Assembly: GCA_016705335.1 (NCBI GenBank)
Contig: JADIYN010000014.1
Span: 136,771-200,770, forward strand
Direction: 5' to 3'
DNA: 64,000 bases
Source of the DNA: Draconibacterium sp.
Lineage (GTDB): Bacteria; Bacteroidota; Bacteroidia; Bacteroidales; Prolixibacteraceae
Positions within the stretch are counted from its first letter, which is position 1, and each line of letters begins with the position of its first letter. The position numbers and the translations under genes are program-made. The notes beneath the pieces were generated by a model. It did no database searches. It was not told the origin of the DNA and saw only the letters and a program-made list of their open reading frames with translations. Shown one piece after another: positions 36,935 to 47,107 of the stretch.

Positions 36935-37405
36935 CTAATTAAGATAGTTTCCAAGAAACCGTTCTTTTGATTCAAATGACTGAACTGAATTCAAATATTT
37001 TGCATTTTTAAATTCTGTTAAAGTTTCAACTGATTTTAAATAAACAGGAAGGTAATTTCTATCTCCGAAAAAACCTTTTGACAATTCCTCAAGTTCATCA
37101 TGGATATTTGCCAACGATTTAATAATGCTAAGCCGAAAATTCTGGGCACATTTTGTACATGGATTATCCATTAATTCAGTAGCCTTTTTAAAAGCAATTT
37201 TCAAGCTTTCAATCGATTTTAAATAGTCCTTTTCTTTTCGAAACTGTTCTGATTCCAGGTAACTTTTATTTATATCGGCAAGATGTACTTTACACATCAT
37301 TTCTTTTAACGGACAGTTAATTGTCTCAGTAATGTTCTGCTTATCAATAAATACTTCGGTTTGTGATAAAGAGAATGTGAAAAATCTTTTCATACTTGCC
37401 TTCAT
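36935..37405 (-). CDS. Conserved-looking helical protein of unknown function
   Basis: I do not recognise this protein. It has 156 residues (152 if the second ATG, MKRFFTF, is the start). It is rich in helices and has four Cys: NCPLKEMMCKVH and NPCTKCAQNF, which could bind a metal. No signal peptide or membrane segment is clear. It has its own terminator and lies next to another unknown gene on the same strand. Confidence 0.6.
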   Translation of the reverse strand: MKASMKRFFTFSLSQTEVFIDKQNITETINCPLKEMMCKVHLADINKSYLESEQFRKEKDYLKSIESLKIAFKKATELMDNPCTKCAQNFRLSIIKSLANIHDELEELSKGFFGDRNYLPVYLKSVETLTEFKNAKYLNSVQSFESKERFLGNYLN

Positions 37406-37530
37406 TTTCCTGTTTTTTAATATTTTATTACCAAATATTTTTTACTTAAACTTATTGCTGCAATTCAATTTATTTCGAACAAAGAATGAAAGATCTATTT
37501 TGTTCGATTAAATTAATCCGGTAAGAATTG

Positions 37531-37899
37531 TTATTCGTTTGTTGTTTTCATAGAATTATCCCTTGAAAGTTTTTCTTTAAGTAAATGGTTTTCATTACTT
37601 AATTCAGCAATCAGCTGTTTTAAAAGGATATTTTGGTTCTTTAAATGGTTAATTTCAAACGAGGTGACTTCGCTTTTTACATTATGCACAAACCTACCGT
37701 TTTCTGTTTCAACAAAATCCCTTGAACATTTATTAAATAATCTGGTATCAATGCTCTGTCTGCCGTAGAGTTCGTTTGAAAGTTCTTTGTTAATTACTTC
37801 TTTAACCAAGCGGATTTTTTCTTCATTGAAAAGATTAGCACCAGAGTATCCCCTTATTTCATTCTCATTTGATTCGATATAAGACAATTTTGTATTCAT
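37531..37899 (-). CDS. Small protein of unknown function with C-terminal coiled coil
   Basis: A 122-residue frame with no recognised family. Residues 80-115 (INHLKNQNILLKQLIAELSN then ENHLLKEKL) make a strong heptad pattern. The rest is polar. Upstream of the ATG lies a long AT-rich non-coding stretch. Confidence 0.5.
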   Translation of the reverse strand: MNTKLSYIESNENEIRGYSGANLFNEEKIRLVKEVINKELSNELYGRQSIDTRLFNKCSRDFVETENGRFVHNVKSEVTSFEINHLKNQNILLKQLIAELSNENHLLKEKLSRDNSMKTTNE

Positions 37900-38562
37900 A
37901 ATTTAATGGTCTAAACAATTACTATTTTTATATCAATCCCAAGATCTCATCAACTTAAAAAATAAGCAACGAAGATTAAATTATAACCTTATTATAATTT
38001 TTACCTTATGTTTAATTTGGAACTTATTTCCAGATAGTTAAATTAAAAAACAAGCTTGTTTAACTTACAGCAAATGGGTATGGAATAAATTTAATGCCTT
38101 ACGTTAAAACTAAAAGGCATTTTTTAATTATTCATTTGTACATTACATACAACTTAAACTAAAAACCAGTTCCAAATCCTAAATATTTATAAAATAATGC
38201 GTCCTAGAAAAGTATTTTCAAAAAGTCAACGACAAACATAGTCAAAAAAAATACAAAAAATGAAATTATTCAAGAAAAAATTAATTTTCTGATTATACGC
38301 GTAATGCATTGTTTTACAGGTTTATATGTTAATTATGTTATTTTGAATATATATAAATAATCATTTTAAGAAGAAGAAATGTAATTATTTATCATTTTTT
38401 ATCAACAAAATCAACTCTGAAAGTAGCTTTAGTTTCATTGTTTTTACGATTTGGGATTTTGCAATAAATGTCAGGCAAGTATTCGATTTACTTCTTTTCT
38501 ATTAGAATGCAACTTTAATGTGCATTATCTTATTTAACATAAAACTAATTGAAATTTAGCAT
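37900..38562. other. 660-base AT-rich intergenic region
   Basis: No open frame of note on either strand. A 9-bp inverted repeat, AAATTATAA and TTATAATTT, lies at 37978-38000. I see no exact TAnnTTTG element at a useful distance from the 37899 start. Whether a small RNA or a decayed gene is present cannot be judged by eye. Confidence 0.5.
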
Positions 38563-39846
38563 TTAAGAGACGGGTTTCTTTTTCACTGGAATATGACTTA
38601 TTTGCTTAATATCCTGAAGATTTGAATAATCGTATTGGTAAAAACCATCGTCGCCAATCATAAACAGGAAACCATCAAACGGAATTACATCGAAAGTTTT
38701 AATATTTGCAAATCTGGTAATCTGGTGATCGTCAATACTTAACTTATCTTCGGTATCATAAATCTTTAGTCCATCGTCACCATCGCATATAAACAGGGTT
38801 TGGTCATCGATACCTAAACCATAGGGACCAGTTAACGGATATGAAGCCAGTAATTCGTTATTTTTATAGTCATCAGATAGTTTCAGAACATCAAGCCTGT
38901 TTGTATTGCTGCCACAAACATTTCCGCCACGTAAAGTTATATATGCATAACCATCCGAAATTACCACCGGATCACAACTTGTGACATGCCAAAAACTTCC
39001 AATATAATTTAATGCTGTAGGTACTTTTAGGCTGAATATCTGCATTCCTGAGCGTGTGCCTAAAAACATGTGTTGGTCGTATATAAACATGGTTTCAATG
39101 TCCCAGCCTACGTTTTGCTTACCAATATCCTTTGGTTTTTCCGGAGTTTTGACATCAAACATGTACAATGTAGCATTATCAACAGCATATAAATAATCAT
39201 CATACAAACCAAATCGAGCCATTGAACCACCTATTCCAAAGGAATTTGCTGAAGCCTGAACTCCGCCACCCAAACTTGTATCCATCATTCTTTCGGCTGC
39301 ATAAGGAAAGTAGTTGGGGTAGTAGTGATATTCAATTTCCTGTCTGACTTTTTTGATTTCCCAGTCGATAACCACGCCTTTATCCTTATCAACTGAAGCC
39401 AGCCGATAATCTGCGTTTACAGGTGGGGGAGTCATATATGGGAAAACGTCTTTTACTCTGTTAACTTCTTTTGGAGTGGAAATATCAGATATATCAATAG
39501 CTACAAGGTCAACATAACTATCGGCATATAAAATGTTGTTTTTAACAGCAATATCAACGTTTCCGGGAATTTCGATGAATAAAAGATTTTGCGGACTGGC
39601 CGGGTTTCTGTTATCAATAACATGAATTCCCTTCATTTCTTCATTTACAAAAATGTACCCATCCTTGAAATAAATTTTGCCTGTATTTTCCAATTCAGTT
39701 GCTGCAGTTGATTTAACGGCATTCCGCAAATTTTCAAACGACATATAAATTGGAGAATTAGCTGTAAAAACTTCAGTGTATTCATCCATACATGAATTGA
39801 AGAAAATAAATAAAATAAATAGTGATATATTTCTGACTGTTTTCAT
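38563..39846 (-). CDS. LVIVD-repeat beta-propeller lipoprotein
   Basis: A lipoprotein signal ends in FFNSC (Cys near 19). The rest has repeats of the LVIVD type: IHVIDNRNPASPQNLLFIEI, LVAIDISDISTPKEVNRV, LYMFDVKTPEKPKDIG and LKIYDTED. These fold as a beta-propeller on the cell surface or periplasmic face. Last gene of a closely spaced operon that starts with the TonB receptor. Partner proteins unknown. Confidence 0.82.
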   Translation of the reverse strand: MKTVRNISLFILFIFFNSCMDEYTEVFTANSPIYMSFENLRNAVKSTAATELENTGKIYFKDGYIFVNEEMKGIHVIDNRNPASPQNLLFIEIPGNVDIAVKNNILYADSYVDLVAIDISDISTPKEVNRVKDVFPYMTPPPVNADYRLASVDKDKGVVIDWEIKKVRQEIEYHYYPNYFPYAAERMMDTSLGGGVQASANSFGIGGSMARFGLYDDYLYAVDNATLYMFDVKTPEKPKDIGKQNVGWDIETMFIYDQHMFLGTRSGMQIFSLKVPTALNYIGSFWHVTSCDPVVISDGYAYITLRGGNVCGSNTNRLDVLKLSDDYKNNELLASYPLTGPYGLGIDDQTLFICDGDDGLKIYDTEDKLSIDDHQITRFANIKTFDVIPFDGFLFMIGDDGFYQYDYSNLQDIKQISHIPVKKKPVS

Positions 39847-39858
39847 TTTTGTAAAATT

Positions 39859-40635
39859 TTAATTAAAAATAAAACCTAATTTGATTGTTAACCTGTTGTA
39901 GTCAATATCAAGCTGATAATCGTTTTCACCCTTGTAACTGAGCCTGTGAAACTGGTAACCAAATGCAAATGACATACCGAACCCTGACGAAAACATTCGC
40001 TGGTAACCGATTCCCGGATTAATTATAAATCCGCCTTTTGTATCCATTTCATTACTATAATAGTCAGGATTTGGCCATATCATATTGTCATAATAAATAG
40101 GCTGAATTTCATAATTGTAAATCGGATTTGCATCTTCCAGTGGAACTTCATATCCCATTTTCAAAAACAGATAGGGTGTTGAATATGAGTTTCTTAACTT
40201 GTATTCAATATTGACAAATGCAGGCAGGTAGGTTTCTTTTAAAAACTCAAAGCCAATTCCAACACCAGCCGAAAGTTTAGGCATAACTGAATAATTTAGT
40301 GAAGCTGAAAAACTAAACGGAGCCGATTGGCTGTTTTCGGAATTACCGGCCAAAACCCCCAGTTCAGTGTGTAAATAGAAAGGCGAATGTGAAGTGGGCT
40401 CCCCAAAAGTTTCATCCAATTGAGCTTTTTTATTTGAAACACGCTCAACTTCGTCGGATTGAAATATCCAGAGGTTTCCAGCCGATTCTATTTGCAGTTT
40501 CGATAAATCATTTGAATACTGATATTTTCCTTTCAGGATTGTCCCGTTCTTTAAATAAACATAACCTTTTTGAGGTTGGGCAAAAACAGGAAATACGATA
40601 ATTGCAGTTAAAAACAAAAAGCACAATTTTTTCAT
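39859..40635 (-). CDS. Outer-membrane beta-barrel protein of unknown function
   Basis: I choose the ATG at 40635 because it starts a normal signal peptide, MKKLCFLFLTAIIVFPVFA; the frame extends to 40677. A short beta domain (GYVYLKNGTILKGKYQYSND) is followed by amphipathic strands ending IKLGFIFN, with an aromatic C-terminal residue pattern of barrels. Same operon as the DUF4249 and TonB genes; 12 bases separate it from the LVIVD gene. Confidence 0.7.
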   Translation of the reverse strand: MKKLCFLFLTAIIVFPVFAQPQKGYVYLKNGTILKGKYQYSNDLSKLQIESAGNLWIFQSDEVERVSNKKAQLDETFGEPTSHSPFYLHTELGVLAGNSENSQSAPFSFSASLNYSVMPKLSAGVGIGFEFLKETYLPAFVNIEYKLRNSYSTPYLFLKMGYEVPLEDANPIYNYEIQPIYYDNMIWPNPDYYSNEMDTKGGFIINPGIGYQRMFSSGFGMSFAFGYQFHRLSYKGENDYQLDIDYNRLTIKLGFIFN

Positions 40636-40706
40636 AGTTAAGTTGTTTTTATCATTGAGATGAAAGATAGGGAACAAGGGTTGCGTTGGAAGAAGAACAA
40701 AAGCAG

Positions 40707-41447
40707 TTATTTGAAAAATCCCATAGAATCAAGTGTTTTAACTGCCTGTATTGCTGAACTTTCGTCAGAAATATTGATTTTATTTTTTCTCAGTATTTTT
40801 TTTATTTCTTTTTTGTGTTCAGGATAAATGCTGAAAAGCGAACGATTTCTTAATTGTATTTTTTCCAGTCCCTTTTCTTTTGACAAAATATAATACATGG
40901 TTTTTAACCGAAATTCGACGTCATACATTTTTCCTCCAACTCCAATATAAGGGCTAACTTTATTTTGCTCTACCTGATAAAAACACAAAAGTTTTGAAGT
41001 ACCTGAATAAAGTTCATGGAAATAACTCTTGTTAAACAATAGGTTTAACGAATCGATATTAATAAACTTTTGTTCAGTCAACTTTCCGGCTTCACTGGAA
41101 GAGTAAAAAATGAACTCTTTAACAATGGACTTATCGACTACAAAAAGGCTACGATTATTAACATTGTAAGTTACCAATTTATCACCATAAGCCATATAAC
41201 GCATTCTCATATTTTCAAATACATCACCGTCTTTCAAAATAATTGTACCTTCTTCCCAATCTTTCTGCAAAAAATAATTGGCGTTACTCACCGGGCTTAA
41301 ATAATAAATTTCACCTGTAAGTTTTCCCTGAAAGCGGTTGGAGTCTTTGTTTAAATTCGAAATAGAAATTCCTGAGTTTTGTGCCGATCCCATAAATTGA
41401 ATCGAAAACAACAAAAAACACATCATATATTTTTTAACCATCTTCAT
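40707..41447 (-). CDS. Secreted protein of unknown function in the TonB/DUF4249 operon
   Basis: A 246-residue protein with a signal peptide (MVKKYMMCFLLFSIQFMGSA). The central part (FENMRMRYMAYGDKLVTYNV) resembles the small beta domain in the next protein of the operon. The C-terminal quarter is helical and basic (EHKKEIKKILRKNKINISDE). Its ATG overlaps the preceding stop (ATGA-type), so it is co-translated with the larger secreted protein. Confidence 0.65.
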   Translation of the reverse strand: MKMVKKYMMCFLLFSIQFMGSAQNSGISISNLNKDSNRFQGKLTGEIYYLSPVSNANYFLQKDWEEGTIILKDGDVFENMRMRYMAYGDKLVTYNVNNRSLFVVDKSIVKEFIFYSSSEAGKLTEQKFINIDSLNLLFNKSYFHELYSGTSKLLCFYQVEQNKVSPYIGVGGKMYDVEFRLKTMYYILSKEKGLEKIQLRNRSLFSIYPEHKKEIKKILRKNKINISDESSAIQAVKTLDSMGFFK

Positions 41448-43095
41448 TTTATTTCTATCAATTTTGAAGATTTAAAAAACTCATCTTCAGCAGTTAAACC
41501 TTCGACTGTAATTTCAACGGTTCCTTTTCTGTCTGACAAATTGAAATTGTATTCGGACTGGCTCTCTTTTAAAACTTCCCACAAAAAAACCTGTCGCATA
41601 TCAGGTTGGTTATCGCGTAATTTATTTTGAATCTCATAATTTGGCGTTTTTTCAGTTTGAATAAAATCGACATTAAACTGAAAAACATTGGGTTGCTGGG
41701 TAAGCCATGAATTTGATTTGTCGTACAATGAAACAGAAAGAACACCTTTAAAAATCAGATCTCCAAAAATTCGTTCTGTTTTTACGATGTCGTTAAAACT
41801 TATGTCGGTTGATTTTAAATTTGTAAAATAATCATTTTTAAAAACCGGAATACCATTTATCAAACGCAATGGTTCGTCTTCAAAAAACCAACGATATGAA
41901 CTGTTGATTATGCGAATCGTAATTTCATCGTTTCTTGAACGGTATTGGACTCCGGGCAAAATTTCGCGCGATATCTCCTGGAAATCCGGCAAATCAATAA
42001 ATTCATCGGGAATTACATGTTGATCGGGTTTGCCGTAAAATGGTATTGAAAACCTGGGCGGCATTTCGAAATTCGCTGGTTGAGTTTCAAAAACAGTATT
42101 GAAAATCTTATTTGTTAAATTGGCATTTATTGAAGTATTAATAAAGTCAATTTGCTTTAGATTAAGTGTTTTCAGATTAAGTTGATTGGCATCAGCGCGT
42201 ACCATGAAATTATTTTCAAGCTGAATTGTAAACTGACCGGCGTTATTTGAAACCGCCTGCAAAACTACATTTCCATTGCCAAAAGCATTTTTTACATAAA
42301 AATGAAAATCTCCGTTTTCGTCCAAAACATAATAATCAAAATAAGGCTGATCGCCGTCAATAGTAAGCATTACAAGCGCATTTGCAGGTACTTCTCCATT
42401 TTTGCCTGTTACTTTGCCATTTAGCAAAATACCATCATTTTCTGTAAAATCAGGGATGTCTGAATTTGAACTTTGTAATCTGAATTTATTTTCAATTTCA
42501 ATTTCTTTGGTAAGCGGATCAACAAGAGTAGCTCTGACAATTGCATTTTTAATTTTATGACTTGAATTTGTGTCGATTTTAACCGCCACTTTTTCCCTTG
42601 TTAAGTATTCATTTTTATTTGTATTTATATTTATTGCCGAATTATTGGTTTTATCTTTTTCCGGGTTATTTGTTTTAATCAATTCAATCTCTTCAACCCG
42701 GTCTTCAAATCGGTTGTACACAAAAAGCGATTTGCCTGAAGTTTCCAGATCTGCTGTATTTCGTTGTGCATTTAAAAATGTTGTTATAAAATATTGTCCG
42801 GTACTTAATGAATCGGGAATACTGATAAATCCCTGTGCCCGGTTATTCTCAGTTTTTATAGCTACTGAAGAAATCAGGTTGTTGTTTTACCATCCAGCTG
42901 CACATGCACAATATTTCCAAAATTTTCAAGCTGTTCAGGTTGAAAAACTTTAATCCAAACTGTATCGCCTGAAACACAAAAGTCACGATCGGTAAACAAT
43001 ACAGGCATTTTCTGTTTTGCATTGTTTTGTGCAACTGCATCAACGAAAACAAATCCCAGAACAATCAGCAGATATATTTTGAGATTACTTTTCAT
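41444..43095 (-). CDS. Large secreted MG2-like beta-sandwich protein (frameshifted)
   Basis: ATG at 43095 begins MKSNLKIYLLIVLGFVFVDA, a signal peptide. The first frame ends at 42874 (VQLDGKTTT). The next frame continues NLISSVAIKTENNRAQGFIS, IPDSLSTGQYFITTFLNAQR and on to the 425-residue frame ending at 41444. The FTDRDFCVSGDTVWIKV and IPDSLSTGQY motifs are those of MG2-like domains of secreted Bacteroidota proteins with a DUF4249/TonB context. One indel is needed near 42888. It overlaps the end of the DUF4249 gene by about ten bases. Confidence 0.75.
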
Positions 43096-44167
43096 CAGGA
43101 TATGTTTTTGAGGTTGATTCCCAGAAATCAGGCGGGTTTGAAAGCTTTTCTCCCATAGCAGGTATTTCATAAAAATAGGGAATTGGTTTTATCAAATAAC
43201 CCTTTTCCTTAGAAATATAATTTACATAAAAACGATGCTCTTTGTACGATGAAATTTCGAAATTACCCAGTATCAATTGTTTGGGGTTTGTAGTGCATTT
43301 CAAATTACTGCGCGCCTGAACATATAACGGATCAAACAACCTTCCTTCAGAACCGAGTTGTTTGTTTAAATCATTGTAGTAGTTGTAAGCTGATTCTGAC
43401 AAGCCAAACTGATTCAAAATCAAAATCCATCCGTAAAATGTTTGATCAGGCCTGATAACAATCTTTTGTTCCATAAAAAACAGAGGATGTCTTACAATAT
43501 TTGTGATTGTTGAGAATTCAGCCGGAGCTGCAATATTGAATATATCTCTTGGATAACTTGATAACCACGAATACATTGGCTCAATTAATATTTCACCACC
43601 CCAGGGTATTTCAACCGGATAAGTGTATTGAAGGACTTTTCGGGCTGTAAATCTGTAATAGGGCATTTCTTTTTCGTGCGAAATATCGGTATAAAGCTGA
43701 ACACCGGGGATTTCTCTAATGTCGTCAACATCGTTATTTCCACTTATCTTTATAATTTTATTTTCGGTATTACCATAAACGGTATCTAAATCAGGCAACG
43801 GTGGAACAGTTTCATAAGTCGATTCAAATGTATTTCCGCGATATGATATTTTTATTTTGTACTCCAGATTAGGTTTCAAATTAAAATAAACGGGGAAAAC
43901 TCCATCACTTGTTTCAGCTAATGCTCTTTCGTTTTTTTCACTGTCGATTATAAAAACTTCTGCCCCCGAAATATTTGGGTAGTTATAACTTTCTTCATTA
44001 AATCCATTTGATTCGGTGAGCCTGATAACATTATCATTTTTACCAAACACGATCCGCGCATCAATAACAATTACACTTTCGCGTGATTCGATATTTGGCG
44101 TGTAAATTTCTTCGCATGATGAAAGCGCGAATAATAACCAAAAACAATATGTGAACCACTTCCTCAT
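43085..44167 (-). CDS. DUF4249 outer-membrane lipoprotein
   Basis: Lipoprotein signal ending LFALSSCEE (Cys near 18). The N-terminal ESRESVIVIDARIVFG then NVIRLTESNGFN, NISGAEVFIID and YKIKISYRGNTFESTYETVP PLPDLDTV arrangement is the DUF4249 family. Such proteins are encoded directly after a TonB-dependent receptor, as here: the receptor's restored TAA touches this ATG. Probably the surface partner of the receptor, in the way SusD serves SusC, but with no defined ligand. Confidence 0.88.
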   Translation of the reverse strand: MRKWFTYCFWLLFALSSCEEIYTPNIESRESVIVIDARIVFGKNDNVIRLTESNGFNEESYNYPNISGAEVFIIDSEKNERALAETSDGVFPVYFNLKPNLEYKIKISYRGNTFESTYETVPPLPDLDTVYGNTENKIIKISGNNDVDDIREIPGVQLYTDISHEKEMPYYRFTARKVLQYTYPVEIPWGGEILIEPMYSWLSSYPRDIFNIAAPAEFSTITNIVRHPLFFMEQKIVIRPDQTFYGWILILNQFGLSESAYNYYNDLNKQLGSEGRLFDPLYVQARSNLKCTTNPKQLILGNFEISSYKEHRFYVNYISKEKGYLIKPIPYFYEIPAMGEKLSNPPDFWESTSKTYPDEK

Positions 44168-46884
44168 TTAAAACTTAAAATTATAGGTTAACGACGGAAC
44201 CGGAATACCAATTACCGATAGTTTATACAGTGAATAAAGCCTGTAATCGTTGCTTTCGCCCGGTATTGATTTTTTGTAATAAACCGAATACGGGTTTTTC
44301 CGACCGTAAACATTATAAACCGAAAAAGTCCAGCTTCCTTTCCACATTCGTTTTTCCGCAGGTTCTCGTCGAAAGTAATAGATAAATCAGCCCGGTTGTA
44401 TGATGGCATTCTGTATTTATTCCTTTCGGAATAATAAACCAACTGTTCACCAGCAAAGGCATATTTTATTTCCGGCAAAGTTACCGGCCTGCCCGAAATG
44501 AAAACAAAATTTCCCGAAACACGCCACCTTCTGCTGATATTGTAGGTTCCGGTAAACGAAAAATCATGTGGCCTGTCGTAAATACTGCGGTAATATTTTC
44601 CGTCCCAAAAATTTTCTTCATCAAACAGGCTTGTATTTTTTTGTTTTGTGGCCGAAAAAACATAGCTGGCATAACCAGTTAAACGCCCGATACTTTTTTT
44701 CCCACTTAGTTCAATACCATACGAATAGCCGCGGGTTGGAATTAATGCTGTTTCAATATATTCGTTCATTAAAAGCTGTGCGCCATTTTTATATTCAACT
44801 AAGTTTTGAAGGTTTTTAAAATAAATTTCAGCCGAAAAATCGATTTTATTGAACCAGGACTTGTTTTCAATACCAATTGCAATCTGGTCGCTGATCAGTG
44901 GTTTCATGTAATAATCAATTGTTTTCCATGTTTCGGCAGGCGAAATTACTGCGCTGTTACTCAACTGGAAAATATTTTGGCGGGTGCGCTGGTAATTCAG
45001 TTTTAATGTTGTGTTTTCATTAACATCAAAATTGAAAAGCAGGCGGGGTTCGAATCCGCTGTAAGTGGCTGACACTTCGTTGGGACCGAATTCCAATGAG
45101 TCGGTAACGTTTTCAGGGCTTATCGGTTTTCCCTGTTCATAAATATAAACAACAGGCGTTCCAATATTATTGGCACGCGAGTAGCGCAATCCCGCCGAAA
45201 ATGAAAAATTAGGCAACACTTCAAATTCATCGCTGACAAAAGCTGCCCACTCCAGCAGTTTTTCATTGTCAAGTTTTTGATAATCAATTAAACTTATTTC
45301 TTCGAGAGGAACTATTTCTCCAGGTTCTATATAATTGTAATTGGCTTTAAAACCGGCTTCAACATTGTGACGCGGAGTAGGATGCCATTTAAAATAGTAT
45401 CCTGCCGAGCTGTATTTCAGCATGTTATTTAATAAATATGCCTCTTCAGGGTTTTGATCTGCATAATCTGTCAGCCTGTAATTATACTCACTGTACGACA
45501 ATTCCAGTTCGCCGTACAACGATTCGGCAAATCGTGAATTAAGTGTCAGATTTCCCAGTTTACTGCCGTATTCATTCACAGTTTGCAAACTTGTGCTGAA
45601 CTCATCGTTACTGAGGTAAGCCATCGCACTTATTTTATTGTGCTGATTAAATTTATAGGTTATTTTTCCCGATGCATCGTAAAAATTTGTTACGCTGTTG
45701 CTAATGTTTACATCAGGAATTTTCTTTAAAATCCAGCTTGTGTATGAAGTACGGCCACCAACGACAAATGTTAATTTCTTGTTTTTTGTTAAAGGTCCTT
45801 CAAACGCAAGCCTCGAATTGATAAGCCCAATTCCGCCATTAACCCGAACCAAATCAGTATTTCCCTCTTTAAAATCAACTTCCATAACCGACGAAACGCG
45901 TTCACCCAGTTTAACCGGAATTCCACCTTTAAAAAGACGGACATCTTCAACAACATCCGGATTGATCAGTGAGAGAAAACCAAAAAGGTGAGATGAATTA
46001 AAAACCGGGCTACCATTAATTAATATCAGGTTTTGATCGGAATTGCCGCCGCGAACGTTAAAACCCGATGACATTTCACTGACAGTTTGTACTCCGGCAA
46101 GCATTGTAAGCCCTTTCAACACATCAACTTCACCCATTAATGCGGGCATTTTTTTCATTTCAATAGTTGTCATTTGCACCATGCTCATTTGCGATCGGGG
46201 CAAATCGTGTTGAATTCCCAAAACAGTAACTTCACCTATATTATGCGATTCCTCGTAAAGTTCAAAATCGGCAAAGCCATCTTCGATTAACTTAATTTGC
46301 GGGTTTGAATTTTCAAAACCAACAAAAGAAAGTTGCATTTGATGGACTCCGGTAGGTAAGTTCAGCTCAAATTCGCCTTTGCTGTTTGTTGTTGCACCTT
46401 TTTCAAGTTTGTTGTTATAAACCACTGCTCCGGTTAAAGATTCGCCTGTTTTTCCATCAAGTACACGGCCTTTTAAAGCGGCGGTTTTGTAGCGCCCAAT
46501 ATTTAAAGGGTCGCCAATTATCATCATTTGTGTTTGATTGTCAAATTTTGAACGCACATCCATTGATTTCCTGTAAACAATTATTCCATCATCCTGAAAC
46601 AGCATAAAAGTGAGTTCGTGTTCGTAAAAAACATTGTTCAATGCCTGAATCAACGGGGTATTTTCGAAAGTTTTTGTAATTGTGAAAGGTTCAACCCAAC
46701 TCTCTTTATAGAAAACTTTTAATCCGTATTTATCATGAAGCAGGTTAAGAAAATCCCTGATCGGTTGATTTTGAAAGGTTTCATTAATTTTAATGTCATT
46801 TACCTTTTGGGCAAACGAACTACTGTTTATAAAAATAAAAAGGACTACAACAAAAATAATATGGTTTAGTTTGATTGATTTCAA
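44168..46884 (-). CDS. TonB-dependent receptor with STN and carboxypeptidase-regulatory domains (frameshift near C-terminus)
   Basis: Signal peptide, then an STN domain (about 30-105, FQNQPIRDFLNLLHDKYGLK), a carboxypeptidase-regulatory-like domain (about 135-210, LKGRVLDGKTGESLTGAVVY), plug (about 230-345, FNVRGGNSDQNLILINGSPV) and a 22-stranded barrel. The frame as read ends at 44212. After LSITFDENLRK, adding one A near 44350 gives RMWKGSWTFSVYNVYGRKNP and finally PSLTYNFKF with a stop at 44168, the correct barrel end. STN suggests coupling to an anti-sigma factor, but none is in view. The ligand is unknown. Confidence 0.9.
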
Positions 46885-47107
46885 TATTTAATAGCCTGTA
46901 TTAGTGTCGATTAGTTTAATATCCATAAATTCCGGGATGTGTGAAATTGCTTTGTTAGATTGTCGCTGATTTAAATAGTTTAACAATGAATAATATTAAA
47001 GTTCAAGATTAGTAAAAACTGTTACCTTTTCTTTTGAACAGACCAATTTTTTTTCAATCTTGTTGAAAAAATAAATCGGGTTAAAAAACAACTTAACAAC
47101 CTACAAA

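Noticed and set aside
43085..46884. A SusC/SusD polysaccharide utilisation pair
   Set aside because: The lipoprotein has DUF4249 features rather than SusD, and no glycoside hydrolases are in the operon.
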